Source: Thermococcus sp. Bubb.Bath
GTDB lineage: Archaea > Methanobacteriota_B > Thermococci > Thermococcales > Thermococcaceae
Assembly (NCBI RefSeq): GCF_012027595.1
Contig: NZ_SNUR01000006.1
Coordinates: 24,036 to 88,035 of the forward strand
Reading direction: 5' to 3'
DNA: 64,000 bases
Both the position numbers and the translations under genes were made by a program. A model generated the notes under the pieces. The model ran no database searches. It was not told where the DNA came from and saw nothing but the letters and a program-made list of their open reading frames with translations. Shown here piece by piece: positions 41,199 to 49,657 of the stretch (the stretch's first letter is position 1; every line of letters begins with the position of its first letter).

Positions 41199-43013
41199 AT
41201 GTACGGCAACTGGGGAAGATTTCTGCGCGTGAACCTCTCCACTGGGGAGGTGAAGGTTGAGGAGTACGGCGAAGAACTGGCCAAAAAGTGGCTTGGGAGC
41301 AGGGGCCTGGCGATATACCTTCTCCTGAAAGAGATGGATCCGAAAGCAGACCCGCTTGGGCCTGAGAACAAGCTCATTCTAACCCCCGGCCCACTCAGTG
41401 GTACAAGCGCTCCCACGGGCGGCAGGTACAACGTCGTGACAAAGAGTCCACAGACGGGCTTTATAACCATGGCTAACTCAGGTGGTTACTTCGGTGCCGA
41501 GCTTAAGTTTGCCGGTTACGATGCCATCGTTGTAGAAGGACAGGCGGAAAAGCCCGTCTACATCTACATCAAGGACGACCACGTTGAAATACGTGATGCA
41601 TCTCACCTCTGGGGCAAAATCGTTAGCGAGACTGAGGAAACCATAAAAAAGGAGATTGGTAGCAAGAAGCTCCACATAGCGAGCATTGGGCCCGCTGGTG
41701 AGAACCTCGTCAAGTTCTCCGCGATTATGAACGATGGCCACCGCGCTGCTGCTAGAGCTGGTGTTGGTGCGGTGATGGGAAGCAAGAAGCTCAAGGCCAT
41801 AGCTGTTGAGGGGAGCAAGAGGGTTCCGATAGCGGATAAGCAGAAGTTCATGCTCGTTGTCAGGGAGAAGATCAACAAGCTGAGGAACGACCCGGTAGCT
41901 GGCGGCGGCCTTCCCAAGTACGGTACCGCCGTTTTGGTCAACATCATCAACGAGAACGGTCTCTACCCAACAAGGAACTTCCAAACCGGAGTTTATGAAC
42001 ACGCCTACGAGCACAGTGGAGAAGCTATGACAGCCAAGTACCTTATCAGGAACCAGCCGTGCTACGCCTGTCCAATAGGCTGTGGAAGGGTGAACAAGCT
42101 TCCGACAGTTGGTATTACTGAGGGACCTGAATATGAGACCATCTACGCATTTGGATCCGACTTGGGTATAAATGACCTTGCGAGCATAATCGAGGCGAAC
42201 CACCAGTGTGACGAGTTCGGTCTCGACACCATATCAACCGGTGGAACTCTCGCTGCCGCGATGGAGCTCTATGAGAAGGGCTACCTCACTGATGAAGAGC
42301 TTGGAGACGCTCCGCCCTTCAGGTGGGGCAACACAGAGGTTCTCCACTACTACATCGAGAAGATAGCCTACAGGAAGGGTCTCGGCGACAAGCTGGCAGA
42401 GGGAAGCTATCGCTTCGCCGAGATGTACGGTCATCCTGAGTACTCAATGAGCGTCAAGAAGCTTGAACTCCCGGCCTACGACCCGCGTGGGGCAGAGGGA
42501 CACGGCCTCGGTTACGCCACCAACAACCGCGGTGGATGCCACATTAAGAACTATATGATAAGTCCAGAGATCCTCGGCTACCCGTACAAGATGGACCCGC
42601 ATGACATAAGCGACGACAAGGTGAAGATGCTTCTCCTCTTCCAGGACCTCACAGCGGTGATCGACTCCGCCGGCCTCTGTGTCTTCACGACCTTTGGTCT
42701 CGGCGCCGATGACTACCGCGACATGCTGAACGCTGCCCTCGGATGGGACTTCTCCACCGAGGACTACCTCAAGATTGGAGAGAGGATATGGAACGCCGAG
42801 AGGCTCTTCAACCTCAAGGCCGGCCTCGACCCGAAGGAGGACACGCTACCCAAGAGGTTCCTTGAGGAGCCGATGCCTGAGGGACCGAACAAGGGATACA
42901 CCGTCCGCCTGAAGGAGATGCTTCCACGCTACTACGCCCTCCGCGGCTGGACGGAGGACGGAAGGGTTCCGAAGGAGAAGGCGGAAGAGCTCGGCATCGC
43001 CGAGTTCCTCTGA
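41199..43013 (+). CDS. aor: Tungsten-containing aldehyde:ferredoxin oxidoreductase
   Basis: 604 residues, nearly identical in plan to Pyrococcus furiosus AOR (605 aa). Cys288, Cys291 and Cys295 (CYACPIGC) plus Cys near 494 (DSAGLCVF) bind the 4Fe-4S cluster. The two tungstopterin-binding motifs appear as KKLELPAYDPRGAEGHGLGYA and SIIEANHQCDEFGLDT. It oxidises aldehydes from 2-keto acid metabolism to acids and reduces ferredoxin. Followed by the MoaD-like and maturase genes. Confidence 0.97.
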   Translation: MYGNWGRFLRVNLSTGEVKVEEYGEELAKKWLGSRGLAIYLLLKEMDPKADPLGPENKLILTPGPLSGTSAPTGGRYNVVTKSPQTGFITMANSGGYFGAELKFAGYDAIVVEGQAEKPVYIYIKDDHVEIRDASHLWGKIVSETEETIKKEIGSKKLHIASIGPAGENLVKFSAIMNDGHRAAARAGVGAVMGSKKLKAIAVEGSKRVPIADKQKFMLVVREKINKLRNDPVAGGGLPKYGTAVLVNIINENGLYPTRNFQTGVYEHAYEHSGEAMTAKYLIRNQPCYACPIGCGRVNKLPTVGITEGPEYETIYAFGSDLGINDLASIIEANHQCDEFGLDTISTGGTLAAAMELYEKGYLTDEELGDAPPFRWGNTEVLHYYIEKIAYRKGLGDKLAEGSYRFAEMYGHPEYSMSVKKLELPAYDPRGAEGHGLGYATNNRGGCHIKNYMISPEILGYPYKMDPHDISDDKVKMLLLFQDLTAVIDSAGLCVFTTFGLGADDYRDMLNAALGWDFSTEDYLKIGERIWNAERLFNLKAGLDPKEDTLPKRFLEEPMPEGPNKGYTVRLKEMLPRYYALRGWTEDGRVPKEKAEELGIAEFL

Positions 43014-43084
43014 TTTTGTTTCCCATTTTTGTCCAGCAACTCTTTTATGCCACTATGTGGAGAACCCAGTTTAAGGTGATTTAC

Positions 43085-43333
43085 GTGCTGGTCAAGCTGT
43101 TCGCCACTCTCATCGAATTTACCGGGAAGAGGAAGCTCGAGATAAGCGGCCCGAGGACAGTGAGAGAGCTCCTCGACGAGCTTGAAAAGACCTTCCCCGG
43201 GTTCAAAAAAGAGCTTGAGCAGGGCTACATAATCCTCGTCAACGGGAAGAACATCGAGCATCTTCAGGGCCTTGACACACCCCTGAATGAAGACGGTACG
43301 GTGAGTATATTCCCACCAGCAGGGGGCGGTTGA
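43085..43333 (+). CDS. MoaD/ThiS-type sulfur carrier, 82 aa
   Basis: A ubiquitin-like fold ending in PPAGGG, the C-terminal Gly-Gly that is thiocarboxylated. VLVKLFATLIEFTGKRKLEIS and TVRELLDELEKTFPGFKKEL match MoaD. It delivers sulfur to the pterin dithiolene of the tungsten cofactor, and its place between aor and the maturase supports that. GTG 43085 is chosen for AAGGTGATTT upstream; upstream ATGs at 43016 and 43055 lack ribosome sites. Confidence 0.88.
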   Translation: MLVKLFATLIEFTGKRKLEISGPRTVRELLDELEKTFPGFKKELEQGYIILVNGKNIEHLQGLDTPLNEDGTVSIFPPAGGG

Positions 43334-43334
43334 A

Positions 43335-44486
43335 GTGGCGATAAAGTTCATCCCGAACAAGGAGTACACATTCACCCTCTGGGATGGCAAAGTTATAGTG
43401 AAGCCGAAGCTCGATATGAAGTATCTCTACATTGAGACCACCAGCAGATGCAATCTTCACTGCGAGATGTGCTTCAAGCAGTACTGGGATGACACAGAGG
43501 GGGACATGGACTGGGACCTTTTCCTCAAGATACTCGACGACGCTGAGGAGTTCCCTGAGCTAAGGATGGTTTACTTCGGTGGCATTGGAGAGCCAACGGT
43601 TCACCCGCGCTTCATGGACATGGTGAAGGAGGTTAAGAGGCGCGGCTTTGCCCTCGGGATAAGCACCAACGGGACACTGCTTACGGATGAAATGATGAGG
43701 GAGTTTGCAAAGCTTGGGGTCGAGTTGATTTATTTCTCCATGGACACCGTCCCAACCGTTCAGAATGCTATAACACTTGGCCACATAGCCGCTGCCGTAA
43801 CCGCAGACAAAATACGGAAGCTTGTCAAGTACCGCGAGGAGTACGGGACTCACAGGCCGAGCGTGGGCGTTGAGGTGGTTGTTACAAAGGAGAACTACAA
43901 GCAGCTTCCAGATATGGCGAGGTTTTTGCTCAACATGAAGGTCGACGCAATGCTCGTCTCAAACCTGCTCCCCCTGACCCCCGAACAGGTCGATGACATA
44001 GTCTACGACGGAAGCGTCGACATGACCCCTATCCTCGACGAACTCTACAAGATTGCCAACGAAGGGATTTACATAAAGCTCCCCAACTTCGAGCTCAGAA
44101 CCGAGAGACAGTGCGACTTCGACGAGAACAACGTTGCAGTGGTCAGATGGGACGGGGAAGTTGCCCCCTGCTACCGCTTCCTCCACAGTTACAAAGAGTA
44201 CATCTTCGGGAGGGAGAAGAAGGTCAACGCCTACTCCTTCGGCAACGTGAGGGAGCAAAGCTTGGCCGACATCTGGACGAGCGAGAAGTACACATGGTTC
44301 CGCTTCACGATGAAGAACTACATGTATCCCTCGTGCACGGACTGCCCCCTTAGGGATGCCTGCGACTTCGTGAAGACGAGCGACATCGACTGCTGGGGCA
44401 ACGAGCCAAGCTGCGCCGACTGCCTCTGGTCGAGGAGAATAGTCCAGTGTCCAATTCCACAGTACATGTTCGGGAAGTTCTTCTGA
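43335..44486 (+). CDS. Tungsten-cofactor oxidoreductase radical SAM maturase
   Basis: 383 residues. The radical SAM motif CNLHCEMCFKQYW lies near residue 38 and GGIGEPTVHPRFM near 80. A SPASM region with several Cys (VAPCYRF, CTDCPLRDACDF, CWGNEPSCADCLWSR) is in the last 110 residues. The family is recurrently next to aor-type genes and is thought to help mature or insert the tungstopterin cofactor (the Pyrococcus neighbour is called cmo). GTG start at 43335, one base after the MoaD stop, with GGGGGCGG upstream. Confidence 0.92.
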   Translation: MAIKFIPNKEYTFTLWDGKVIVKPKLDMKYLYIETTSRCNLHCEMCFKQYWDDTEGDMDWDLFLKILDDAEEFPELRMVYFGGIGEPTVHPRFMDMVKEVKRRGFALGISTNGTLLTDEMMREFAKLGVELIYFSMDTVPTVQNAITLGHIAAAVTADKIRKLVKYREEYGTHRPSVGVEVVVTKENYKQLPDMARFLLNMKVDAMLVSNLLPLTPEQVDDIVYDGSVDMTPILDELYKIANEGIYIKLPNFELRTERQCDFDENNVAVVRWDGEVAPCYRFLHSYKEYIFGREKKVNAYSFGNVREQSLADIWTSEKYTWFRFTMKNYMYPSCTDCPLRDACDFVKTSDIDCWGNEPSCADCLWSRRIVQCPIPQYMFGKFF

Positions 44487-44532
44487 GGGCTAAGCTTTTA
44501 ACCCCTCCCTCCTTCTTTCTCCGGGTGTGAGA

Positions 44533-45210
44533 ATGATAGTGGCCTTTGATTTCGACGGGACGCTCGCCGATACTTACTCATGCATAGGAGAGGCCTTCAA
44601 ACGGACGCTTGAGCGGAGGTGCCGCTGGCTTCCTGGGAAGGGGCTCTGGGCAAAGCTCCTCACGAAGATCGAACTCCAGTTCGAAAGACCTACCTTTGGA
44701 AGACACAAAAGGAAAAGTAAACCGCCATTCTTTCTCAGAACGAAGTTTTTTGAGAAGTGGTTTGAGGAGAGGGCAAAGCTAACGAAGCCGATAGATGACT
44801 CCCCGGAGCTCCTTAAAAAACTCAAAGAGCATGGACACATCGTAATCTCCTTCTCGGCCGAGGACTTCATAGACGGTATGAAGGCCAGAAGGCTGAAGGA
44901 GATGGGAATCTACGACCTCTTCGACGACGTCATCGTCTTCGGAAGGGAACTCACCATAGATGAGGCTTTCCGGCTGGTTCGCGAGAAGTACGGGGATGAA
45001 GTATTCATCTGGGTCGATGACAAGCCTTGGCGCTTCATAGGCCACGGGGATGAAAACACCGAGTACGTCTGGTACTACTTCCCGTTCACGGCCAAGTTCG
45101 TGGAAAAGAACCGCGAGAGGCTCACCCTTCTCCCGCACCTACACGTAATAAGGGATCTCTGGAGCATCTTTGACGTGATAGAGAGGGTAAAAACGGAGCG
45201 CTCATCCTGA
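44533..45210 (+). CDS. HAD-superfamily hydrolase
   Basis: 225 residues with the HAD motifs in order: I, FDFDGTLAD (nucleophile Asp); II, ISFSAED with Ser near residue 107; III/IV, VFIWVDDKPWRF with the metal-binding acidic pair. It is probably a small-molecule phosphatase in the cytoplasm. The cap is large and basic (about residues 20-90, ELQFERPTFGRHKRKSK). ATG 44533 follows GGGTGTGA; GTG 44527 is an alternative. It overlaps the convergent 94-aa gene by 9 bp. Confidence 0.85.
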   Translation: MIVAFDFDGTLADTYSCIGEAFKRTLERRCRWLPGKGLWAKLLTKIELQFERPTFGRHKRKSKPPFFLRTKFFEKWFEERAKLTKPIDDSPELLKKLKEHGHIVISFSAEDFIDGMKARRLKEMGIYDLFDDVIVFGRELTIDEAFRLVREKYGDEVFIWVDDKPWRFIGHGDENTEYVWYYFPFTAKFVEKNRERLTLLPHLHVIRDLWSIFDVIERVKTERSS

Positions 45211-45486
45211 GTCGGCGTTCGTGTACTCCACAGTGTCCTCAACGAACTCGTCGAAGGTCTCCCTGTCAGTCTCTTCGAGCTCGAAGGTGAACTCCCGCCC
45301 CAGCGACCACCTTATTGCCACGTGTCCACCGTCAGCCTCAGCTACAATGAGCCCGAAGGGCAAATCCCCCGCCCAGTGATGTTTTGAGAAGTTTATCTTG
45401 AATCCCCTCTTCTCCAGCTCTTCCAGGATCTTCTCGTACGTCTTTCCGGGACCGTGAGGGCTTCTGACTTTACCGATATAATACAT
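45202..45486 (-). CDS. Hypothetical protein, 94 aa
   Basis: Not recognised. It is an alpha/beta protein: MYYIGKVRSPHGPGKTYEKIL, LEKRGFKINFSKHHWAGD and GLIVAEADGGHVAIRWSLGREFTFELEE. The ribosome site GGTGAG lies before the ATG at 45486. It has no cysteines, no transmembrane segments and a single domain. It sits convergently to the HAD gene and divergently from the ABC permease. Probably a Thermococcales-restricted protein. Confidence 0.65.
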   Translation of the reverse strand: MYYIGKVRSPHGPGKTYEKILEELEKRGFKINFSKHHWAGDLPFGLIVAEADGGHVAIRWSLGREFTFELEETDRETFDEFVEDTVEYTNADSG

Positions 45487-45594
45487 CGTTACTCACCGGT
45501 GTCCAGTTTTCCACATAGACTTAAAACCTTTTCGGTTCCCCTAATAAGTTTAGCGGGGACAACGTTTTAAGGGGGAGTCCTTCAATGCCCCCCG

Positions 45595-47214
45595 ATGAAG
45601 ACGAGAAAACTCTTACCGCTGTTGCTCCTTCCGTCGGTAGCTTTCCTCATCGTCTTCTTTTATTATCCCGTAGTTCTGATTCTAAAGGACGGGCTGTCCC
45701 TTGGGGCCCTCCGCGGCGTCCTATTCAACGCTTACTACCGTCACGTGATATCCTTCACCGTAGAGCAGGCCATCGCATCGACCCTTCTGACGCTCCTTTT
45801 AGGTCTCCCTGGGGCTTACATCTTTGCCAAGTACGATTTTCCGGGGAAGCGCTTCGTCAAGGCCCTCCTAACTGTTCCGTTCGTCATGCCCAGCATAATG
45901 GTCGCCCTTGGATTCATACTGCTCTTCGGCCAGGACGGACTGGTAACCAACCTCCTGGGCAGGGATCCGGGAATACTCTACTCGTGGAAGGGCATAATCC
46001 TGGCCCACGCATTCTACAACTTTCCGGTCGTCGTCAGGATGGTCTCCTCGCTCTGGCAACGCATCAACCCCCACTACGAAGAAGCTGCGATGAGTCTCGG
46101 CGCGAGGGGCTTCACTCTCTTCCGGAAGGTTACCCTCCCCATGCTCTACCCCGGAATCCTTGCATCGGCCATGCTGACCTTCATATTCTCCTTCCTCAGC
46201 TTCTCAATCCCCCTCATAATCGGCGGATACCGCTACGGGACGATTGAAGTGGCAATCTTTACTGAGATAATGACCCTCCTCGACTTCAGAACCGGCTCGG
46301 CCCTTGCGGTGATTCAGCTTTCGATGAGCTTCATCTTTATGTACCTCTACCTCAAAAGCCTGGAGCTCTACTCCCGCGCTGAGGAGCAGCGGATTTTCCA
46401 AAAACCGCTCAGACTTTCCCCCCGTGACCTCCTGGGAGTTAAGGGGATTGCGATGCTCGCTTACTCCTTTTTAGTTGCCCTCTTCATAGTGGCCCCGCTC
46501 TTTGCAGTCCTGTACGATTCGCTCACCTACGGCGGTCACTTCACCCTTCAATGGTACGAGCACCTTATCGACTCGCGCTACAACCCACTCTTCGCCTCGG
46601 ACAGCCTCCACGCGGTTGGTTACACCTTCCTCTTCGGTTTCTCGACCGTGTTTTTAAGTCTCCTCGTTTCCCTTCCCCTGGCGTATGCACTCGGGAGGTG
46701 GCGTTTCCCAGGAAAGAGGATTTTTGACGCCCTTGTTATGCTCCCCCTCGGCTCCTCCGCCATTGTCATAGGCCTGGGCTACATAAAGGCGTTCCATACT
46801 GGCCCCCTCCGGCTCCTTGGCAGTCCCTACCTCATAGTTTTTGCACATACAATAATAGCTTATCCCTTCGTCCTCAGAGCGGTTTCCGCGGCCCTCGGCA
46901 AGATAAAGCCCAGCCTCCGCGAGGCGGCGATGAGCCTTGGGGCGGGGGATTTGAGGGCCTTCCTAACGGTTGAGCTACCCCTAGCCGCTGGGGGTCTCCT
47001 AGTCGGTGCAATATTTGCCTTCGCGATGAGCCTTGCCGAGCTTGGGGCGACCTACATGATATACATACCGAAGTACACAACAGTTACCATCGCGATATAC
47101 AGCTACCTTGGAGCTAGGCAGTTCGGCCCCGCGTCGGCGATGGCCGTGGTTCTTATGCTGGTTAGTCTGGCTGGATTTCTCATCATAGAGAGAACGGGTG
47201 AGGAAGTATGGTGA
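45595..47214 (+). CDS. ThiP-type ABC importer permease (fused duplicate), 539 aa
   Basis: Two homologous halves, each with six transmembrane helices and an EAA loop: NPHYEEAAMSLGARGFTLFRKVTLP (about residue 155) and KPSLREAAMSLGAGDLRAFLTVELP (about 440). This fused design is that of ThiP and iron/putrescine-type permeases. With the ATPase gene overlapping its end and the binding protein convergent to it, it imports a small ligand, most likely thiamine judging by the binding protein. No strong ribosome site precedes ATG 45595, so the start is a little uncertain. Confidence 0.88.
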   Translation: MKTRKLLPLLLLPSVAFLIVFFYYPVVLILKDGLSLGALRGVLFNAYYRHVISFTVEQAIASTLLTLLLGLPGAYIFAKYDFPGKRFVKALLTVPFVMPSIMVALGFILLFGQDGLVTNLLGRDPGILYSWKGIILAHAFYNFPVVVRMVSSLWQRINPHYEEAAMSLGARGFTLFRKVTLPMLYPGILASAMLTFIFSFLSFSIPLIIGGYRYGTIEVAIFTEIMTLLDFRTGSALAVIQLSMSFIFMYLYLKSLELYSRAEEQRIFQKPLRLSPRDLLGVKGIAMLAYSFLVALFIVAPLFAVLYDSLTYGGHFTLQWYEHLIDSRYNPLFASDSLHAVGYTFLFGFSTVFLSLLVSLPLAYALGRWRFPGKRIFDALVMLPLGSSAIVIGLGYIKAFHTGPLRLLGSPYLIVFAHTIIAYPFVLRAVSAALGKIKPSLREAAMSLGAGDLRAFLTVELPLAAGGLLVGAIFAFAMSLAELGATYMIYIPKYTTVTIAIYSYLGARQFGPASAMAVVLMLVSLAGFLIIERTGEEVW

Positions 47215-48212
47215 GCGTAACCCTGCGCGGAATAAATCTCTCAAGGGAAGGCTTCACACTCAGTATTCCAGAACTTGAGGTGAAGGACGGTGAGCTTCTT
47301 ACCCTGCTCGGGCCGAGCGGCTGCGGGAAGACCACAACGCTGAGAATCATAGCTGGGTTTGAGAAGGTAGAGGGGGACGTATTCTTCGGTAATGAAGATG
47401 TCAGTGAAAAGGAACCCTACGAGAGGAACATCGGGATAGTCTTCCAGGACTATGCACTCTTCCCCCATATGACGGTTTTCGACAACATCGCCTTCGGGCT
47501 GAGGCTGAGACACCTTCCCCAACCAGAAATCGAGAAGCAAGTTAGAGAGGCGCTTGAACTCGTGGGTTTGAGTGGCTTTGAAAAGCGTTACCCGGAGCAG
47601 CTCTCAGGGGGACAGCAGCAGAGGGTTGCGCTGGCTAGGGCACTGGTTATTGAACCGAGCGTTCTCCTTCTGGATGAGCCCCTTAGCAATCTTGATGCTA
47701 AGATAAGGGAGAGGCTTAGGGGTGAGATAAGGAGGATACAGCGCGAGACCGGGACAACGACGATATATGTCACCCACGACCAGGAGGAGGCTATGGCCAT
47801 AAGTGACAGGATAGGCGTGATGAAGGACGGGAGGATACTTCAGGTCGGGGAACCTCTGGAGCTCTACTATCATCCGGATAACGAGTTCGTGGCTAAGTTC
47901 CTCGGAACGGCCAACATCCTTGAGCTGGAAGCGAAGGGGGGGAAGGCATGCCTTGGAAGCCTCTGCTTTGATGCTCCCTCCGAAGGTAGGGTAAAGGTGT
48001 TCTTCAGGCCAGAGAGCGTCCTCCTCACTGAGGGCACCAGCGCGGAGGTGCTGAACTGGGAGCTCCTCCCGGGGAGGATGAGGTTGCTCCTAGAAATCGA
48101 GGGAAGAACCATCACAGCGGAGAGGCCACTTCCTGAGCTTCCGTTCAGTCCGAGAAAAGTTCCAAAAAAGATAGGGATAAATGTGGTAGGCTACTCTATA
48201 CTCAGCCAGTGA
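47208..48212 (+). CDS. ABC importer ATP-binding protein (ThiQ/PotA type)
   Basis: 334 residues: Walker A GPSGCGKTTT, Q-loop VFQDYALFP, signature LSGGQQQRVALARAL, Walker B VLLLDEPLSNLDAK, switch His in VTHDQEEAM. The C-terminal TOBE domain (about 240-334, FFRPESVLL and INVVGYSI) matches the maltose/iron/thiamine importer class. It energises the fused permease; its start overlaps the permease end by 7 bp. Its 3' end overlaps the convergent binding-protein gene by 11 bp. Confidence 0.92.
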   Translation: MVSVTLRGINLSREGFTLSIPELEVKDGELLTLLGPSGCGKTTTLRIIAGFEKVEGDVFFGNEDVSEKEPYERNIGIVFQDYALFPHMTVFDNIAFGLRLRHLPQPEIEKQVREALELVGLSGFEKRYPEQLSGGQQQRVALARALVIEPSVLLLDEPLSNLDAKIRERLRGEIRRIQRETGTTTIYVTHDQEEAMAISDRIGVMKDGRILQVGEPLELYYHPDNEFVAKFLGTANILELEAKGGKACLGSLCFDAPSEGRVKVFFRPESVLLTEGTSAEVLNWELLPGRMRLLLEIEGRTITAERPLPELPFSPRKVPKKIGINVVGYSILSQ

Positions 48213-49323
48213 TGTTCATGACTTCCTCCGGGCTCTTGCCCTGCACCATTAGTGCAACCCACTGCTTGAGCCAGGTTTGGTATTTGCTGGCTATTTCAGA
48301 GGGCTTAAGGGTAACTGGGTTCTCCACTTTGGCCGCGTACTTGTATGCCTCCGGGAGCTTTGCGTTGGGGTTGACCGGGTACATCCACTGATGAGTTGGC
48401 ACCTCATTCTGGAAGTCCGGTGTGAGGAGCCATTCGATGAACTTCTTGGCTAGCTCCGGATGTTTAGCCCCTTTGACTATACCCGCTCCCTCTATCTGAA
48501 TGTACGCGGTTCCGTTCAGAAGGATGGCGCCTATGTTGGGTTCGCTGTTGTTGGCGTAGTAAGAAGCATACGCTGGGTCTGTGGCGTAGCTCACGAAGAG
48601 CATACCCTTACTTTTGTCCCACATCTCCCATCCCGCGTCCCAGCTGTCCACTATCCTAACGTCGTTTTCCTTGAGTTTCTCCCAGTAGTAGGGCCATCTG
48701 TCCCCGTACATCTTTATTGTCCATAGTAGGAACGCCATCCCTGTGGAGCTGGTCCTGGGGTCCTCAACTATGAGCTTGCCCTTCCACTCCGGCTTCGTGA
48801 GGTCTTCAAACGTCTTCGGTGGGTTGCTGATCTCGTTCTTCTTGTATACTATGGCTATCGCACCATAATCGTACGGTGTGAGGTGGAAAGTTGGGTCGAA
48901 GTCTTTCACAATCCATTTTGGAATAACATCCGCGTTCTCTGGCTTGTACGGCTCAAGGATTCCAGCATCGAGGGCCTTCTGGAGATAGCTGTTGTCTATG
49001 CCCACTACAACGTCCGCCTGCGGGTTGTCCTTCTCGAGGATGAGCCTGTTGAGAACCTCCCCAGCGTCTCCCATTGTCACCAGCTGGACCTTAACCCCGT
49101 ACTTCTTCTCGAACTTGGGTATCGTGGCTTTTGCTACACTGGCAAAGCTCGTGTATGAATAGACCACGAGGGTCTGTGTCCCCGTTGTACTCGATGTGCC
49201 GGAGTTTGATGTGTTGGTTTTCAATGTATTCGAGTTTAATGTGCTGGAGTTTGATCCCGAACCCAAGCATCCTGCCGCCACAACCAGCAGGATGAGCACG
49301 GATATGGCCAGGATTTTCTTCAT
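48202..49323 (-). CDS. Thiamine-type ABC substrate-binding lipoprotein (ThiB/TbpA-like)
   Basis: 373 residues. The lipoprotein signal MKKILAISVLILLVVAAGC ends with Cys for lipid attachment. A Ser/Thr/Asn-rich linker (about 22-50) with short internal repeats (STLNSNTLKTNTSNSGTSST) ties it to the membrane. The mature fold resembles E. coli TbpA: VVYSYTSFAS, GDAGEVLNRLILEKDNPQADVVVGIDN, FDYG-like TPYDYGAIAIVY, LIVEDPRTSSTGMAFLLW, and SYATDPAYASYY. Thiamine is the best guess for the ligand; iron is less likely. It is on the opposite strand from its permease and ATPase, with its own promoter. Confidence 0.87.
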   Translation of the reverse strand: MKKILAISVLILLVVAAGCLGSGSNSSTLNSNTLKTNTSNSGTSSTTGTQTLVVYSYTSFASVAKATIPKFEKKYGVKVQLVTMGDAGEVLNRLILEKDNPQADVVVGIDNSYLQKALDAGILEPYKPENADVIPKWIVKDFDPTFHLTPYDYGAIAIVYKKNEISNPPKTFEDLTKPEWKGKLIVEDPRTSSTGMAFLLWTIKMYGDRWPYYWEKLKENDVRIVDSWDAGWEMWDKSKGMLFVSYATDPAYASYYANNSEPNIGAILLNGTAYIQIEGAGIVKGAKHPELAKKFIEWLLTPDFQNEVPTHQWMYPVNPNAKLPEAYKYAAKVENPVTLKPSEIASKYQTWLKQWVALMVQGKSPEEVMNITG

Positions 49324-49657
49324 ACATCTCCCCCCAACAACAAAGTTTTCAATTTTCAGTAGCGGCTATTAAAAATTCCTTAATAAACTTACCGGTGCGG
49401 TTCGATGGCCGTCTCTCCATGGTTCTTGTTCCTACTCAGCTAGTGATTACTCAGTCCCTATTAGTGAAGAGCGTCCAATTGACACCGTTTCGAATAAAAT
49501 TTGATTTAGTAATTCCATTATCCAAATTCTCTGGGCATAACTCGCCGTTTCTCCGAAAGGATTTTAAAGTAGTTGGTCGTAGATACCAGTGCACATGTTT
49601 GAACTGAGGGGCACCTTTAGTCATCTTGGTGCCATACTAAATCGGGGGTGAATAAAG
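49324..49657. promoter_or_regulatory. Divergent intergenic region, ThiB-like and NSS transporter genes
   Basis: 334 bp with no gene. Leftward, the minus strand reads GGAATTTTTAATAGCC at about 49361-49376 as the TATA of the ThiB-like gene. Rightward, CGAAAGGATTTTAAAGTAG (about 49554-49572) is a BRE/TATA for the NSS transporter. Between that and its TTG start lies a dyad GGCACC-12 nt-GGTGCC (49610-49633). No TPP riboswitch consensus (CUGAGA, GAUAAUGCCAGC-like) is visible in the ThiB leader. The rest is AT-rich and unexplained. Confidence 0.5.

Noticed and set aside
49324..49420. TPP riboswitch upstream of the thiamine-type binding protein
   Set aside because: No CUGAGA or the paired second motif is seen on the minus strand.
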